Shown piece by piece: positions 43,142 to 51,628 of a stretch of DNA of 64,000 nucleotides; positions within the stretch are counted from its first letter, which is position 1, and every line of letters begins with the position of its first letter. Position numbers and translations under genes: made by a program. The stretch is from JBCBSK01 sp965250105. GTDB taxonomy: Bacteria > Pseudomonadota > Alphaproteobacteria > Rhizobiales > Tepidamorphaceae. A model generated the notes under the pieces. The model had not been told where the DNA came from. It made no database searches and was given only the letters and a program-made list of their open reading frames with translations. The DNA lies in assembly GCA_965250105.1 (NCBI GenBank), contig OZ252290.1:1116001-1180000 (forward strand), written 5' to 3'.

Positions 43142-44221
43142 ATGGAGAATGACCGGACGGCGGATGACAGGCTGGCCGAGACCCTGCGCGACCGGCTGCC
43201 GCGCCTTTACGCCTCGGGTGTCGATCACAACGACATCCAGACGGTCCTGGGGCGGATCTCGCGGCTCGACGACTGGCCCGGGCAGTGGGAAGAACTGGCG
43301 GCCGCGCGCATGGTGCTGGCGCGGGCCGCGCTGGGGTCCCACCAGGCCGTGTCAGCGGGCGCGGCCTTCCAGAAAGCGGCGCTCTACTATCATATCGCGC
43401 AGTTCGTCTATTTCGACGACATCACCGAAAAGCAGCGGCTTCAGCGGCTTCAGGCGGCGGCCTATATACAGGCCGCGCCGCATCTGCGCCCGCCCGCGAG
43501 CCCGGTCGCCATCGCCTTCGAACAGATCCGCTTTCCCGGGAATCTGCGGCTGCCCCATGACGCGACCGGGCCGGTGGCGTGCGTGTTGCTGAACCCCGGC
43601 GCGGATTCGACCAAGGAAGAGTTCCATACGCTCGAGAACGAGTTCCTGGCGCGCGGGCTGGCGACGTTCAGCTATGACGGGCCGGGCCAGGGCCTGACCT
43701 GGGCGGACATGAAGCTGCGCCCCGACTATGAAGCGCCCATCGCCGCCGTGATCGACCGGCTTCAGGCGCATGAGGCCATCGATCCGGACCGGATCGGCAT
43801 CTGGGGCCGCAGTTTCGGGGCCTATTGCGCGCTTCGCGGCGCGACCGATCCGCGCCTGCGGGCCTGTGTCGCCATCGGCGGCTTCTACGACATGGGGCGC
43901 ATCTGGGCGCGGATGCCCAAGGGCACGACGGACTCCCTGCGCCATGCCTTCGGGGTCCCCACGCCGGACGGCGGGCAAGAGGCAGCGCGGCGCTATTCGC
44001 TCGACGGCCTGCTGACCGGCATCACCTGTCCGGTGCTGGTCGTGCACAGCGGTCGCGACAATGTCTGCCCGCCGGACGAGGCGCGCCGGATTATGGAGGA
44101 ACTCGGGCCGAAGGCCGAACTCACGGTCTTCCCCGAAGGTAACCACGTCTGTGACAACATTCCCTACAAAGTGCGTCCCCTGATGGCCGATTGGCTCGCC
44201 GCGAGACTGCGCCGGGCGTGA
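43142..44221 (+). CDS. alpha/beta hydrolase, 2,6-dihydroxypseudooxynicotine hydrolase-like
   Basis: 359 residues from the ATG at 43142 (AAGG seven bases upstream; an ATG at 43127 would add five residues). A helical N-terminal cap (about 1-125) precedes the hydrolase core. GRSFG near 220 is the nucleophile elbow with Ser, HSGRDNVCPPDEA holds the acid, and EGNHVCDN the His. The long N-terminal domain and the core pattern match DHPON hydrolase-type C-C bond hydrolases, which split an acyl side chain from a dihydroxypyridine in nicotine breakdown. The exact substrate here is unknown. Divergent from FAH protein 2 and upstream of the TRAP transporter. Confidence 0.83.
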   Translation: MENDRTADDRLAETLRDRLPRLYASGVDHNDIQTVLGRISRLDDWPGQWEELAAARMVLARAALGSHQAVSAGAAFQKAALYYHIAQFVYFDDITEKQRLQRLQAAAYIQAAPHLRPPASPVAIAFEQIRFPGNLRLPHDATGPVACVLLNPGADSTKEEFHTLENEFLARGLATFSYDGPGQGLTWADMKLRPDYEAPIAAVIDRLQAHEAIDPDRIGIWGRSFGAYCALRGATDPRLRACVAIGGFYDMGRIWARMPKGTTDSLRHAFGVPTPDGGQEAARRYSLDGLLTGITCPVLVVHSGRDNVCPPDEARRIMEELGPKAELTVFPEGNHVCDNIPYKVRPLMADWLAARLRRA

Positions 44222-44299
44222 ACGGGCCTGGCAGCGGCTTTCGATCACAGTGGCTCGGCCACGGCGCCCGTTTCGCCCGGAAAGTTGACGCTCGGCAGG

Positions 44300-44311
44300 A
44301 TTATCGATAAT
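44300..44311. promoter_or_regulatory. perfect palindrome ATTATCGATAAT before the TRAP genes
   Basis: A perfect 12-bp palindrome 65 bases before the dctP-like start, followed at once by AT-rich TAATATAATT that could form a -10 element. It is the best copy of the motif found at 36627, 43025, 43063 and 50640, and I take it as the likely consensus of the local GntR regulator. Confidence 0.65.
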
Positions 44312-44375
44312 AATATAATTTCTCGACTTTGAGCGTTATCCTGCATAGATGTCGAAACCAGGGAGGAACCTTCTG

Positions 44376-45371
44376 ATGAGACGATCGATACCCGCCATCG
44401 CCTTCGCCGCCGCCGCGGCGGCAACGCTGTCGGTGACGCCGGCCATGGCGCAGGACGTGCTGCGCGCGCAGACGACGCTGCCGACGCAGCACACCTTGTC
44501 GCAGAGCTTCATCAAGCACTTCGTCGATGTCATCAACGCGGAGAACGGCCCGGTTCGGGTGAACCTGCTCGGCGGTCCCGAGGTGAACCCGCAGGATCGC
44601 GCGGTGCAGGCGCTCGAACGCGGCCTGCTCGACATTCTCTGGATCCCCGCCGCCTTCATGACCGGCAAAGTGCCGGAAGCGCAGTCGATGATGCTGCAGA
44701 ACATCGGCATCGACGAATTGCGGGCCAATGGTGCCTTCGACCGCTATGCCGAGATCTTCAATGAGAAGGCCAATGCCCATCTGCTGGCCTGGAGCGAGAC
44801 CAGCGCCGGTTACTATCTCTACCTGACCTCGGAGCCGTCCCTCGATGCCGACGGCGTCGTCGATCTGTCCGGCCTGTCGATCCGCTCGACGGGCGCCTAT
44901 CGCCCGATCATCGAGGCGCTCAACGGCTCGCCGGTGGCCATTCCCGCCGGCGATGTGCCCCAAGGCCTCGATCGCGGCGTGATCGACGGCTTCGGCTGGC
45001 CGACGGTCGGTCTGGAGTCGATCGGCCTCCAGGAAGCGGTCAGCTACCGGATCGAACCGCCCTTCTATCACCTCGCCAATGTCGTGCTCGTCAATCAGGA
45101 CACCTGGGACGGGCTCAGCGACGCGGCGAAGGAGGAACTCGTTCGTGTCGCCCTGGAATATGAGCAGACCTCGATCGAGGAGATGAATGTGATGGGCGCC
45201 GCCGATGTCGCCGCCGCCGACGGCGCGGGCGTTCAGGCCGTGGTCATGGAAGGCGATGCCGGCGACCGCTATCTCGCCACCGCCTTCGAGGCCATGTGGG
45301 ACAATGTGCGCGGCAATATCGGCGACGAGACGACCGAAGAGCTGCGCGGCCTGATCTACCGGCCCAATTGA
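44376..45371 (+). CDS. TRAP transporter periplasmic solute-binding protein (DctP family)
   Basis: 331 residues from the ATG at 44376, nine bases after GGGAGG. A signal peptide covers about 1-25 (cleavage after AMA). The DctP domain shows ALERGLLDILWIP near 78-90 and the conserved SGLSIRSTGAYRPIIEALNGSPVA region near 168-190, whose Arg normally binds the substrate carboxylate. The protein captures an organic acid for the two membrane subunits encoded next. The ATTATCGATAAT palindrome in its promoter links it to the GntR regulon. Confidence 0.92.
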   Translation: MRRSIPAIAFAAAAAATLSVTPAMAQDVLRAQTTLPTQHTLSQSFIKHFVDVINAENGPVRVNLLGGPEVNPQDRAVQALERGLLDILWIPAAFMTGKVPEAQSMMLQNIGIDELRANGAFDRYAEIFNEKANAHLLAWSETSAGYYLYLTSEPSLDADGVVDLSGLSIRSTGAYRPIIEALNGSPVAIPAGDVPQGLDRGVIDGFGWPTVGLESIGLQEAVSYRIEPPFYHLANVVLVNQDTWDGLSDAAKEELVRVALEYEQTSIEEMNVMGAADVAAADGAGVQAVVMEGDAGDRYLATAFEAMWDNVRGNIGDETTEELRGLIYRPN

Positions 45372-45469
45372 CCGGCGATCCCCAGAACGGGCGCGCGGCC
45401 TTGGCGCGCCGACTTCCTGCCTGCCGGGCGAGCGGCCATGCCGCCTGCCCGGCAATCCCACGGTAGATC

Positions 45470-45982
45470 ATGCTGGCTATTCTCGGGCGTCTGTATATCG
45501 GGCTCATCAACGGGCTGGCGAGCCTCGCCGCCGTGATGATCCTCGCCTCGATCGGGCTCGTCGTGGTGAACGTGGCATCGCGTGCCCTGGGCTACGGCTC
45601 GTTCCAGGCGACGATCGCCATCGTCGAATACATCCTTCTCTACTTCACCCTGTTCAGCGCGCCCTATCTCCTGCACAACCGCGGCCATGTCCTGGTCGAC
45701 ATGGTCATCAAGAGCCTGTCCGGCCTGCCGCGCCGCATCCTCGAATCCCTGATCTATGTGATCGGCATGATCGTCTGCGCGACCTTCGTCGTCGTCAGCA
45801 TCCAGATCATGGTCCAGGCCATCGAGCGCGGCTATTTCGACGAGCGCTCGGTCGACGTGCCCTACTGGCTTCTCTATGCCGCCTACCCGCTGTGCTTCGG
45901 GCTGCTGACGATCGAATTCGGCCGCTATCTCCTAACCTCGCGCAGCCTCTACGACGCGACGCAAGAGCGTGAGGGGCTGTGA
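45470..45982 (+). CDS. TRAP transporter small permease (DctQ family)
   Basis: 170 residues with four hydrophobic helices and the typical charged loop between them. NRGHVLVDMVIKSL near 73-86 is the most conserved stretch of DctQ proteins. It partners the large permease, whose start overlaps this stop codon (TGATG). Confidence 0.9.
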   Translation: MLAILGRLYIGLINGLASLAAVMILASIGLVVVNVASRALGYGSFQATIAIVEYILLYFTLFSAPYLLHNRGHVLVDMVIKSLSGLPRRILESLIYVIGMIVCATFVVVSIQIMVQAIERGYFDERSVDVPYWLLYAAYPLCFGLLTIEFGRYLLTSRSLYDATQEREGL

Positions 45983-47298
45983 TGGTCCTGGAATGGTATC
46001 TGGCGCTGGGCCTGCTCATCTCGCTCGTGGTCGGGCAGATGATGCTGGGCATGCCGGTGGCGATCGCCTTCATGGCCGCCAACCTGCTATGCGCCTACAT
46101 CTTCATGGGCGACACCTTCGCGTTCTATCAGGTGGTCGACAATTCGACCTCGCTGATCACGCGCTTCCAGCTCGCCCCAGTGCCCTTCTTCATCCTGATG
46201 GGCACGCTGTTCTTCTATTCCGGCATCGCGCAGCGCGTCTTCTCGACGCTCGACCTGCTGCTCGGCCGCATTCCGGGACGGCTGTGTTTCCTGACCGTCG
46301 GCGGCGGCGCGCTGTTTTCGACGCTGACCGGCTCGAGCATGGCCAATACCGCCATGCTGGGCTCGATGATGGTGCCGGAGATGCAGCGCCGGGGCTATCA
46401 CTGGCGGATGTCGCTCGGCCCCATTCTGGGGACTGGCGGCCTCGCGATGATCATCCCGCCCTCGACGCTCGGGGTCCTGTTGGCGACGGTCGCGGGCCTG
46501 GATGTCGGCGCCTTCCTGATCGCCGGGATCCTGCCGGGTCTCGTCCTGGCGCTGCTCTATACGATGGTCATCGTCGGGCAGGTCTGGTGGAACCCCGACA
46601 ACGCGCCGCAATACGACGTTGAGCCGGTCGCGACGGCGGAGAAGCTGCGCGCCATCCTCGTCAACCTGGTGCCGATGGCCTTCGTCATCTTCATGGTGGT
46701 CGGGCTGATCCTGCTCGGCGTGGCGACGCCGACGGAATCGGCCGCTTTCGGCGTTCTGTCGATCCTGATCCTGATGGCGGCGTTCAGGGTGCTGTCCGCC
46801 AAGGTCGTCTGGGACTCGCTGTTCGCCACCGTCAAGATCGGCGGCATGGTGTTCTTCATCATCCTGAATTCGAGCATCTTCAGCCAGCTCCTCGCCTATT
46901 CCGGCGCCAGTTCGGGCATGCTCAACTTCGCGGCATCCTTCGACGTCAACACGACCGTCATCCTCCTGATGATGTTCGTCGCGCTGCTATTCCTCGGCAT
47001 GTTCATGGATCCGGTGTCGATGATCCTGATCACGACGCCGATCTTCTTCCCGCTCGCCCAGGCGATCGGGATCAACCCGCTATGGTTCGGCCTGTTCGTC
47101 CTGATCTGCCTCGAGATGAGCCAGACGACGCCGCCATTCGGCCTGTTGCTCTACGTCATGCTCGGCGTCGCGCCGAAAGGCACGACGCTGCGGATGGTCG
47201 CCATTTCGGCGGCCCCCTATCTCGGCTGCGACGCCATCCTGCTGATGCTGATCTACGCCTTCCCGGCGCTGGTGCTCTACCTGCCCAGCCTGACCTAG
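45982..47298 (+). CDS. TRAP transporter large permease (DctM family)
   Basis: 438 residues from the ATG at 45982 (a GTG at 45979 is possible). About twelve hydrophobic helices; GSSMANTAMLGSMMVPEM near 115-132 and TPTESAAFGVL near 250 are signature parts of the sodium-driven DctM channel. LFLGMFMDPVSMILITTPIFFPL is the second pore repeat. It completes the TRAP importer with the binding protein and DctQ subunit. Confidence 0.93.
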   Translation: MVLEWYLALGLLISLVVGQMMLGMPVAIAFMAANLLCAYIFMGDTFAFYQVVDNSTSLITRFQLAPVPFFILMGTLFFYSGIAQRVFSTLDLLLGRIPGRLCFLTVGGGALFSTLTGSSMANTAMLGSMMVPEMQRRGYHWRMSLGPILGTGGLAMIIPPSTLGVLLATVAGLDVGAFLIAGILPGLVLALLYTMVIVGQVWWNPDNAPQYDVEPVATAEKLRAILVNLVPMAFVIFMVVGLILLGVATPTESAAFGVLSILILMAAFRVLSAKVVWDSLFATVKIGGMVFFIILNSSIFSQLLAYSGASSGMLNFAASFDVNTTVILLMMFVALLFLGMFMDPVSMILITTPIFFPLAQAIGINPLWFGLFVLICLEMSQTTPPFGLLLYVMLGVAPKGTTLRMVAISAAPYLGCDAILLMLIYAFPALVLYLPSLT

Positions 47299-47354
47299 GC
47301 GGCCGGGTCCGACCGTCGGACGACGACGTCCCAACGAAGCGAGACGAGAAGAGC

Positions 47355-47822
47355 ATGGACATCACAGGCACACGCATCATCGCCGCCGACCGATGGACGG
47401 TCTGGCGCCATCTCAACGATCCCGAGACCCTGCGCGCCGCGATCCCGGGCTGCGAGGCGCTGGACGGGACGCCCGAAGACGGCTTCAACGCGACCGTCAA
47501 GCAGAAGATCGGACCCGTCAGGGCGACCTTCAAAGGCAGCGTGACCCTTACCGATGTCGAGGCGCCCGACAGCTACCGGCTCGTCGGCGAAGGCAATGGC
47601 GGCATTGCGGGCTTCGCCAAGGGGGAAGCGCATGTCACGCTGCGCGAGGTCGCCGACGGCACCGAACTGACCTATCAGGCCCATGCGGCGCTCGGCGGCA
47701 AGCTCGCGCAACTCGGCTCGCGCCTGGTCGGCGGCGTGGCACGCAAGCTCACGGACCAGTTCTTCGACGCCTTTCGCGGCCATGTCGAAGCTTCCGACGC
47801 CAACCCGGAACAGGCGGCATGA
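47355..47822 (+). CDS. CoxG-like SRPBCC protein
   Basis: 155 residues from the ATG at 47355. DPETLRAAIPGCEALD near 21-36 and the following beta-strand pattern with FKGSVTLTDVEAPDSYRLVGEG identify the CoxG family (PF06240) of the SRPBCC fold. CoxG is thought to help anchor or mature CO dehydrogenase-type molybdenum hydroxylases at the membrane. Its presence with the large, small and medium subunits supports one molybdenum enzyme encoded in this cluster. It is followed after three bases by the SLC13 transporter gene. Confidence 0.88.
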   Translation: MDITGTRIIAADRWTVWRHLNDPETLRAAIPGCEALDGTPEDGFNATVKQKIGPVRATFKGSVTLTDVEAPDSYRLVGEGNGGIAGFAKGEAHVTLREVADGTELTYQAHAALGGKLAQLGSRLVGGVARKLTDQFFDAFRGHVEASDANPEQAA

Positions 47823-47825
47823 CAG

Positions 47826-49244
47826 ATGTCCGCTGAAGCCGGCCGGGACACGGCGACGGGACATGGCGGCGCGCCATGGCGCGCGGCGGCGGTGCTCATC
47901 GTCTGCCTCGCCGCCGCGGTCGGGCTGCGCCTCGGCGGCATGCCGGGCATGACGGCCGACAGCCTGGCCCTCGTGCTGATGGCCATCGGCTTCTGGGCGC
48001 TGGCGGTCCTGCCGGAGCCCGTGACCGGGCTCGTCTTCCTGCTCGGCGCGGCGACATGGGTCGGCCTCGAACCGATCGTGGTCTTTTCCGGCTTCACCAC
48101 GACGGCGTTCTGGCTGGTCTTCGCCGGCACGGTGTTGAGCGCCTGCGCCGCCAGGACCGGGCTGTCGCACTGGCTGACCGCCCGCCTGGTATCGGGGAAC
48201 ATCGAGCGCCTGCGTTACAGCGCGCAGATCGCTGTGATCGTCGCCTTCTCGGCGGCGCTGGCGCTGATACTGCCCTCGACACTGGCGCGGGTCGCGATAT
48301 TGCTGCCGCTCGTCCTCGCCCTGTGCGACCAGATCGGCTACCCGGCCGGCGGGCGCGGGCGGGTCGGCATGGTGCTGGCGGCGGCGATCGGCACCTATAT
48401 CGTGCCGATCACCTTCCTGCCCGCCAACCTGCCCAATCTCGTGCTTGCCGGCTCGCTCGAAGCGCTCTACGGGGTGACGCCGACCTTCGGCGCCTATCTT
48501 CTGCTGCACTTCCCGGTCATCGGCCTGGTCAAGGGCATCGCCCTGGTCCTGATCCTTACCGTCTTCTTTCACGAACCGGCGAGCCCGGCGGCGCAGAGCG
48601 ACGGTGCCGATCCGGGTGGGCTGTCGCAGCCGGGCCGGCGCCTCATCATCGTGATGGCGGTGACGCTTCTGTTGTGGAGCCTCGATACCCTGCACGGCGT
48701 TTCGCCCGCCTGGATCGGGCTCGCGGCGGCGGTGCTGTGCATGATGCCGTTCATGGGCATCGTCGACATCAAGCAGATACCGTTCAACACCACCTTTCCG
48801 ATGCTGCTCTATATCGGCGCGGTATTAAGCATCGGCGGCGTGATGGCGCAGTCGGGCGGCGGCGAGGCGGTCTCGCGGCTGATCGTCGAGAACCTGCCGC
48901 TCGGTCAGGCCAGCGACCTGCAGCGGCTGGCCATGCTGATGCTGGCGGCCATCCTGACATCGCTGGTGACCACCATGCCGGTGGCGCCGGCGGTGACAGC
49001 CCCCTTCTTCGGCGACATCGCCGCCAGCACGGGCTGGACGGTCGAGGCGGTGGGGATGTCCCAGGTGCTCGGCTACGCGACCCCGCTCCTGCCCTATCAG
49101 TTGCCGCCCCTGATGATGGCCATCGCCATGACCGGGATCGCCATGCGCGATGCCACGCGGGTGCTGATCGCGCTGGCGCTGGTGACGTCGCCGATCACGC
49201 TCGTCGCGGCGACGGTCTGGTGGCGCATACTGGGCTGGTATTGA
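47826..49244 (+). CDS. SLC13/DASS-family anion transporter
   Basis: 472 residues with twelve to thirteen hydrophobic segments. GFTTTAFWLVFAGTVLSACAARTGLSHWLT near 76-105 and VTTMPVAPAVTAPFFGDIA near 378-396 resemble the two ion/substrate hairpins of the divalent anion:sodium symporter group (CitMHS/SLC13). It probably moves a dicarboxylate or sulfate-like anion. It sits between the CoxG-like and iron-sulfur subunit genes, giving this operon a second carrier besides the TRAP system. Confidence 0.85.
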   Translation: MSAEAGRDTATGHGGAPWRAAAVLIVCLAAAVGLRLGGMPGMTADSLALVLMAIGFWALAVLPEPVTGLVFLLGAATWVGLEPIVVFSGFTTTAFWLVFAGTVLSACAARTGLSHWLTARLVSGNIERLRYSAQIAVIVAFSAALALILPSTLARVAILLPLVLALCDQIGYPAGGRGRVGMVLAAAIGTYIVPITFLPANLPNLVLAGSLEALYGVTPTFGAYLLLHFPVIGLVKGIALVLILTVFFHEPASPAAQSDGADPGGLSQPGRRLIIVMAVTLLLWSLDTLHGVSPAWIGLAAAVLCMMPFMGIVDIKQIPFNTTFPMLLYIGAVLSIGGVMAQSGGGEAVSRLIVENLPLGQASDLQRLAMLMLAAILTSLVTTMPVAPAVTAPFFGDIAASTGWTVEAVGMSQVLGYATPLLPYQLPPLMMAIAMTGIAMRDATRVLIALALVTSPITLVAATVWWRILGWY

Positions 49245-49323
49245 GCATCTTTGGCTTGGACCGCGATCGGTGTCGCCACCAGACGCCGCCGGTCGCGGAT
49301 ATCTGCGAACAGGAGGTCCCGCG

Positions 49324-49812
49324 ATGACGGAGATATCGCTGACGGTGAACGGCATGCCGGTAACGGCCGATGTCGAGGGGCGCACGCTGCTGGTCGACTA
49401 TCTGCGCGACACGCTCGGCCTGACCGGCACCCATGTCGGCTGTGACACCAGCCAGTGCGGCGCCTGCACCGTTCATGTCGACGGGCTGGCGATCAAGTCC
49501 TGCACCATGTTCGTGGCCGAGATCGACGGCAGCGACATCGTGACCATCGAAGGGCTCGCGGATGGCGCCGACAGCCTGACGCCGATGCAGCGGGCCTTTC
49601 GCGACCATCACGGACTGCAATGCGGATATTGCACGCCCGGCATGATCATGTCGCTGACGGCCCTCGTCGCCGATAACCCGAAGCCGAGCGAAGCCGACAT
49701 CCGGCATCACCTGGAAGGCAATATCTGCCGCTGCACGGGCTATGTGAACATCGTCAAGGCCGCGCTCGCCGCGACCGGCCAGGACGAGTTGATCCCCGAC
49801 GATCTGGGCTGA
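49324..49812 (+). CDS. molybdenum hydroxylase small (2Fe-2S) subunit
   Basis: 162 residues from the ATG at 49324, with AGGAGG at 49312-49317. The plant-type 2Fe-2S cluster is bound by GCDTSQCGACTVHVDG (about 39-54) and a further Cys at about 60, and the second cluster by CGYCTPGM (about 100-107) and CRCTGY (about 137-142). It carries electrons from the molybdenum centre to FAD. It pairs with the FAD subunit next and with the large subunit at 38673-41084. Confidence 0.95.
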   Translation: MTEISLTVNGMPVTADVEGRTLLVDYLRDTLGLTGTHVGCDTSQCGACTVHVDGLAIKSCTMFVAEIDGSDIVTIEGLADGADSLTPMQRAFRDHHGLQCGYCTPGMIMSLTALVADNPKPSEADIRHHLEGNICRCTGYVNIVKAALAATGQDELIPDDLG

Positions 49813-49834
49813 CCCCTCGTTCAGGAGAGCGCGC

Positions 49835-50626
49835 ATGCATGCATTCGACCTCGTGGTTCCGAAATCGCTCGACGCCGCCGTCGATGCGTTGAACCAACCC
49901 GAATCCCAGCCGCTGGCGGGCGGCCAGACCCTCATTCCGACGCTCAAGGCCCGCCTCGCCGCGCCGGAGACACTGGTCAGCCTGCGCGGCATCGACGATT
50001 TGCGTGGAATCGCCGTCGAGGACGACATGCTCGTCATCGGGGCGATGACGCCGCACGCCTATGTGGCCCGGAATGCCGTCGCGCATTATCCGGGCCTGGC
50101 CGGTCTCGCCGGCAATATCGGCGACCCGATGGTGCGCAATCGCGGCACGATCGGCGGCAGCCTGGCCAATAACGATCCCTCCGCCTGCTATCCCGCAGGC
50201 GTGCTGGCATCGGGCGCGACGATCGTCACCGATCGGCGCGAGATCGCCGCCGACGACTTCTTCCTCGGCATGTTCGCGACCGCGCTCGAGGAAACAGAGA
50301 TCATCCGCGCGGTCCGCTTCCCGATCCCCGAGGCGGCCTTCTATCAGAAGTTCAGCCAGCCCGCGTCGCGCTTCGCGCTGACCGGGGTCTTCGTCGCGCG
50401 TTTCGACGGGGCGGTGCGCGTCGCGGTGACCGGAGCGTCGGAGACCGGCGTGTTCCGCTGGCGCCAGGCCGAGGACGCGCTGAGCACGGCCTTCCGCGAC
50501 GAAACGGCCGAGGCCTTGGGCCTGCCGGACGAACCGATGATGGCGGATCTGCACGGCAGCGGCGCTTATCGCGCTCATCTGACCCGCACGCTGACGGCGC
50601 GCGCCGTCGCCGCCATGACCGGTTAG
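49835..50626 (+). CDS. molybdenum hydroxylase medium (FAD-binding) subunit
   Basis: 263 residues. LAGGQTLIPTLKARL (about 28-42) and RNRGTIGGSLANNDPSA (about 103-119) are the FAD pyrophosphate- and flavin-binding motifs of the CoxM/XdhB group, followed by a C-terminal CO_deh_flav_C domain. It receives electrons from the iron-sulfur subunit. Last enzyme gene of the plus-strand run; its stop is about 207 bases from the GntR regulator. Confidence 0.93.
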   Translation: MHAFDLVVPKSLDAAVDALNQPESQPLAGGQTLIPTLKARLAAPETLVSLRGIDDLRGIAVEDDMLVIGAMTPHAYVARNAVAHYPGLAGLAGNIGDPMVRNRGTIGGSLANNDPSACYPAGVLASGATIVTDRREIAADDFFLGMFATALEETEIIRAVRFPIPEAAFYQKFSQPASRFALTGVFVARFDGAVRVAVTGASETGVFRWRQAEDALSTAFRDETAEALGLPDEPMMADLHGSGAYRAHLTRTLTARAVAAMTG

Positions 50627-50639
50627 GTCGTCTGCATGG

Positions 50640-50649
50640 ATTATCGATG
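50640..50649. promoter_or_regulatory. candidate GntR autoregulatory site (ATTATCGATG)
   Basis: TTATCGAT at 50641-50648 follows the FAD-subunit stop and precedes the GntR gene. It is the fourth location of the motif seen before the FAH, C-C hydrolase and TRAP genes. No other gene is seen in the 207-base gap. Confidence 0.5.
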
Positions 50650-50833
50650 TTTCACGGCGTCGTGCACAATGACGGTTTTTCTCTCGGACATGCTTGGGCT
50701 ATATGCAGATGCGCGATAGAATCAACACAATCTATGGTAGCGGATCGAGGATTGCGCTGCCGGAAGCCGGCGGGGCTAGCGGGGCTGGCCGATCATGTCC
50801 CCGGCAGCGGCGCGCCACAGGGGAGCACGACAT

Positions 50834-51574
50834 ATGAGCACTTCCGAAGCGGGCATATCTCTGTCTGACGGAAGCGGCCCGGTTTCGGGGCAATCGACCG
50901 TCGAGACCGTCTACGACGCCCTCAAGAAGGACATCATCTCGGGCGAGCGGCGGCCCGGCGAGTTCCTACGCATCGACAGGATGAGCCGGGCCTATGGCGT
51001 CGGACCGACGCCGCTGCGCGAAACGCTGCAGCGTCTGACGGCCGAAAGCCTCGTCATCGCGCGCGGCGGCAGGGGCTTTCAGGTCGCGCCGCTGACGGTC
51101 GAGGAATTCCAGGACCTCAACATCGCGCGCACGGCCGTCGAGCTTGCCGCGCTGCGCCTGTCGATCGAGCATCGGTCGGACGACTGGGAAGCGCGGATCG
51201 TGGCGACCGGCTATATCCTGCAGAAATGCGACGCCCAGATGCTGACCGAGAGCACGCCGGACGTGGATCGCTGGGAGAAGGCCAATACCGAATTCCACGC
51301 CGCCCTGCTGTCGGGATGCCCGTCGACATGGCTGTTGCGGATCCAGCAGGATCTGGCGAGCAAATGCGACAGATACCGGCGCGCGGCCGTCACCAGCGCC
51401 GATGCGCCCTATCACAACGACGTCACGCGCGAGCACAAGGAAATGCTGGACGCCGCCCTGCAAGGCGACGCGGAGAAAAGCTGCACGGTTCTGGCGACCC
51501 ACTATCAACGGACCGTCAACACCTTTCGCCAGCTCATCGAGCAGAACCAGATCGAGACCGGCGGCCGCGCCTGA
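50834..51574 (+). CDS. GntR-family (FCD-type) transcriptional regulator of the molybdenum hydroxylase cluster
   Basis: 246 residues from the ATG at 50834 with GGGGAG eight bases upstream. The winged helix has VETVYDALKKDIISGERRPG and YGVGPTPLRETLQRLTAESLV (about 23-75); the FCD domain follows with the metal-ligand segments NTEFHAALLSG and THYQRTVN. It is the only regulator inside the cluster and is convergent with the ABC/MBL operon. The shared TTATCGAT motifs in four promoter regions, including its own, are its likely binding sites. Confidence 0.9.
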   Translation: MSTSEAGISLSDGSGPVSGQSTVETVYDALKKDIISGERRPGEFLRIDRMSRAYGVGPTPLRETLQRLTAESLVIARGGRGFQVAPLTVEEFQDLNIARTAVELAALRLSIEHRSDDWEARIVATGYILQKCDAQMLTESTPDVDRWEKANTEFHAALLSGCPSTWLLRIQQDLASKCDRYRRAAVTSADAPYHNDVTREHKEMLDAALQGDAEKSCTVLATHYQRTVNTFRQLIEQNQIETGGRA

Positions 51575-51600
51575 CCCCGACGACGGAACGTCCGGTCCTG

Positions 51601-51612
51601 GGAACCCGTTCC
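51601..51612. terminator. weak hairpin between convergent GntR and MBL genes
   Basis: GGAAC-CC-GTTCC at 51601-51612, in the 54-base convergent gap. Short arms and no T-run, so this is tentative. Confidence 0.25.
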
Positions 51613-51628
51613 GGGAACCTGGCCACGC

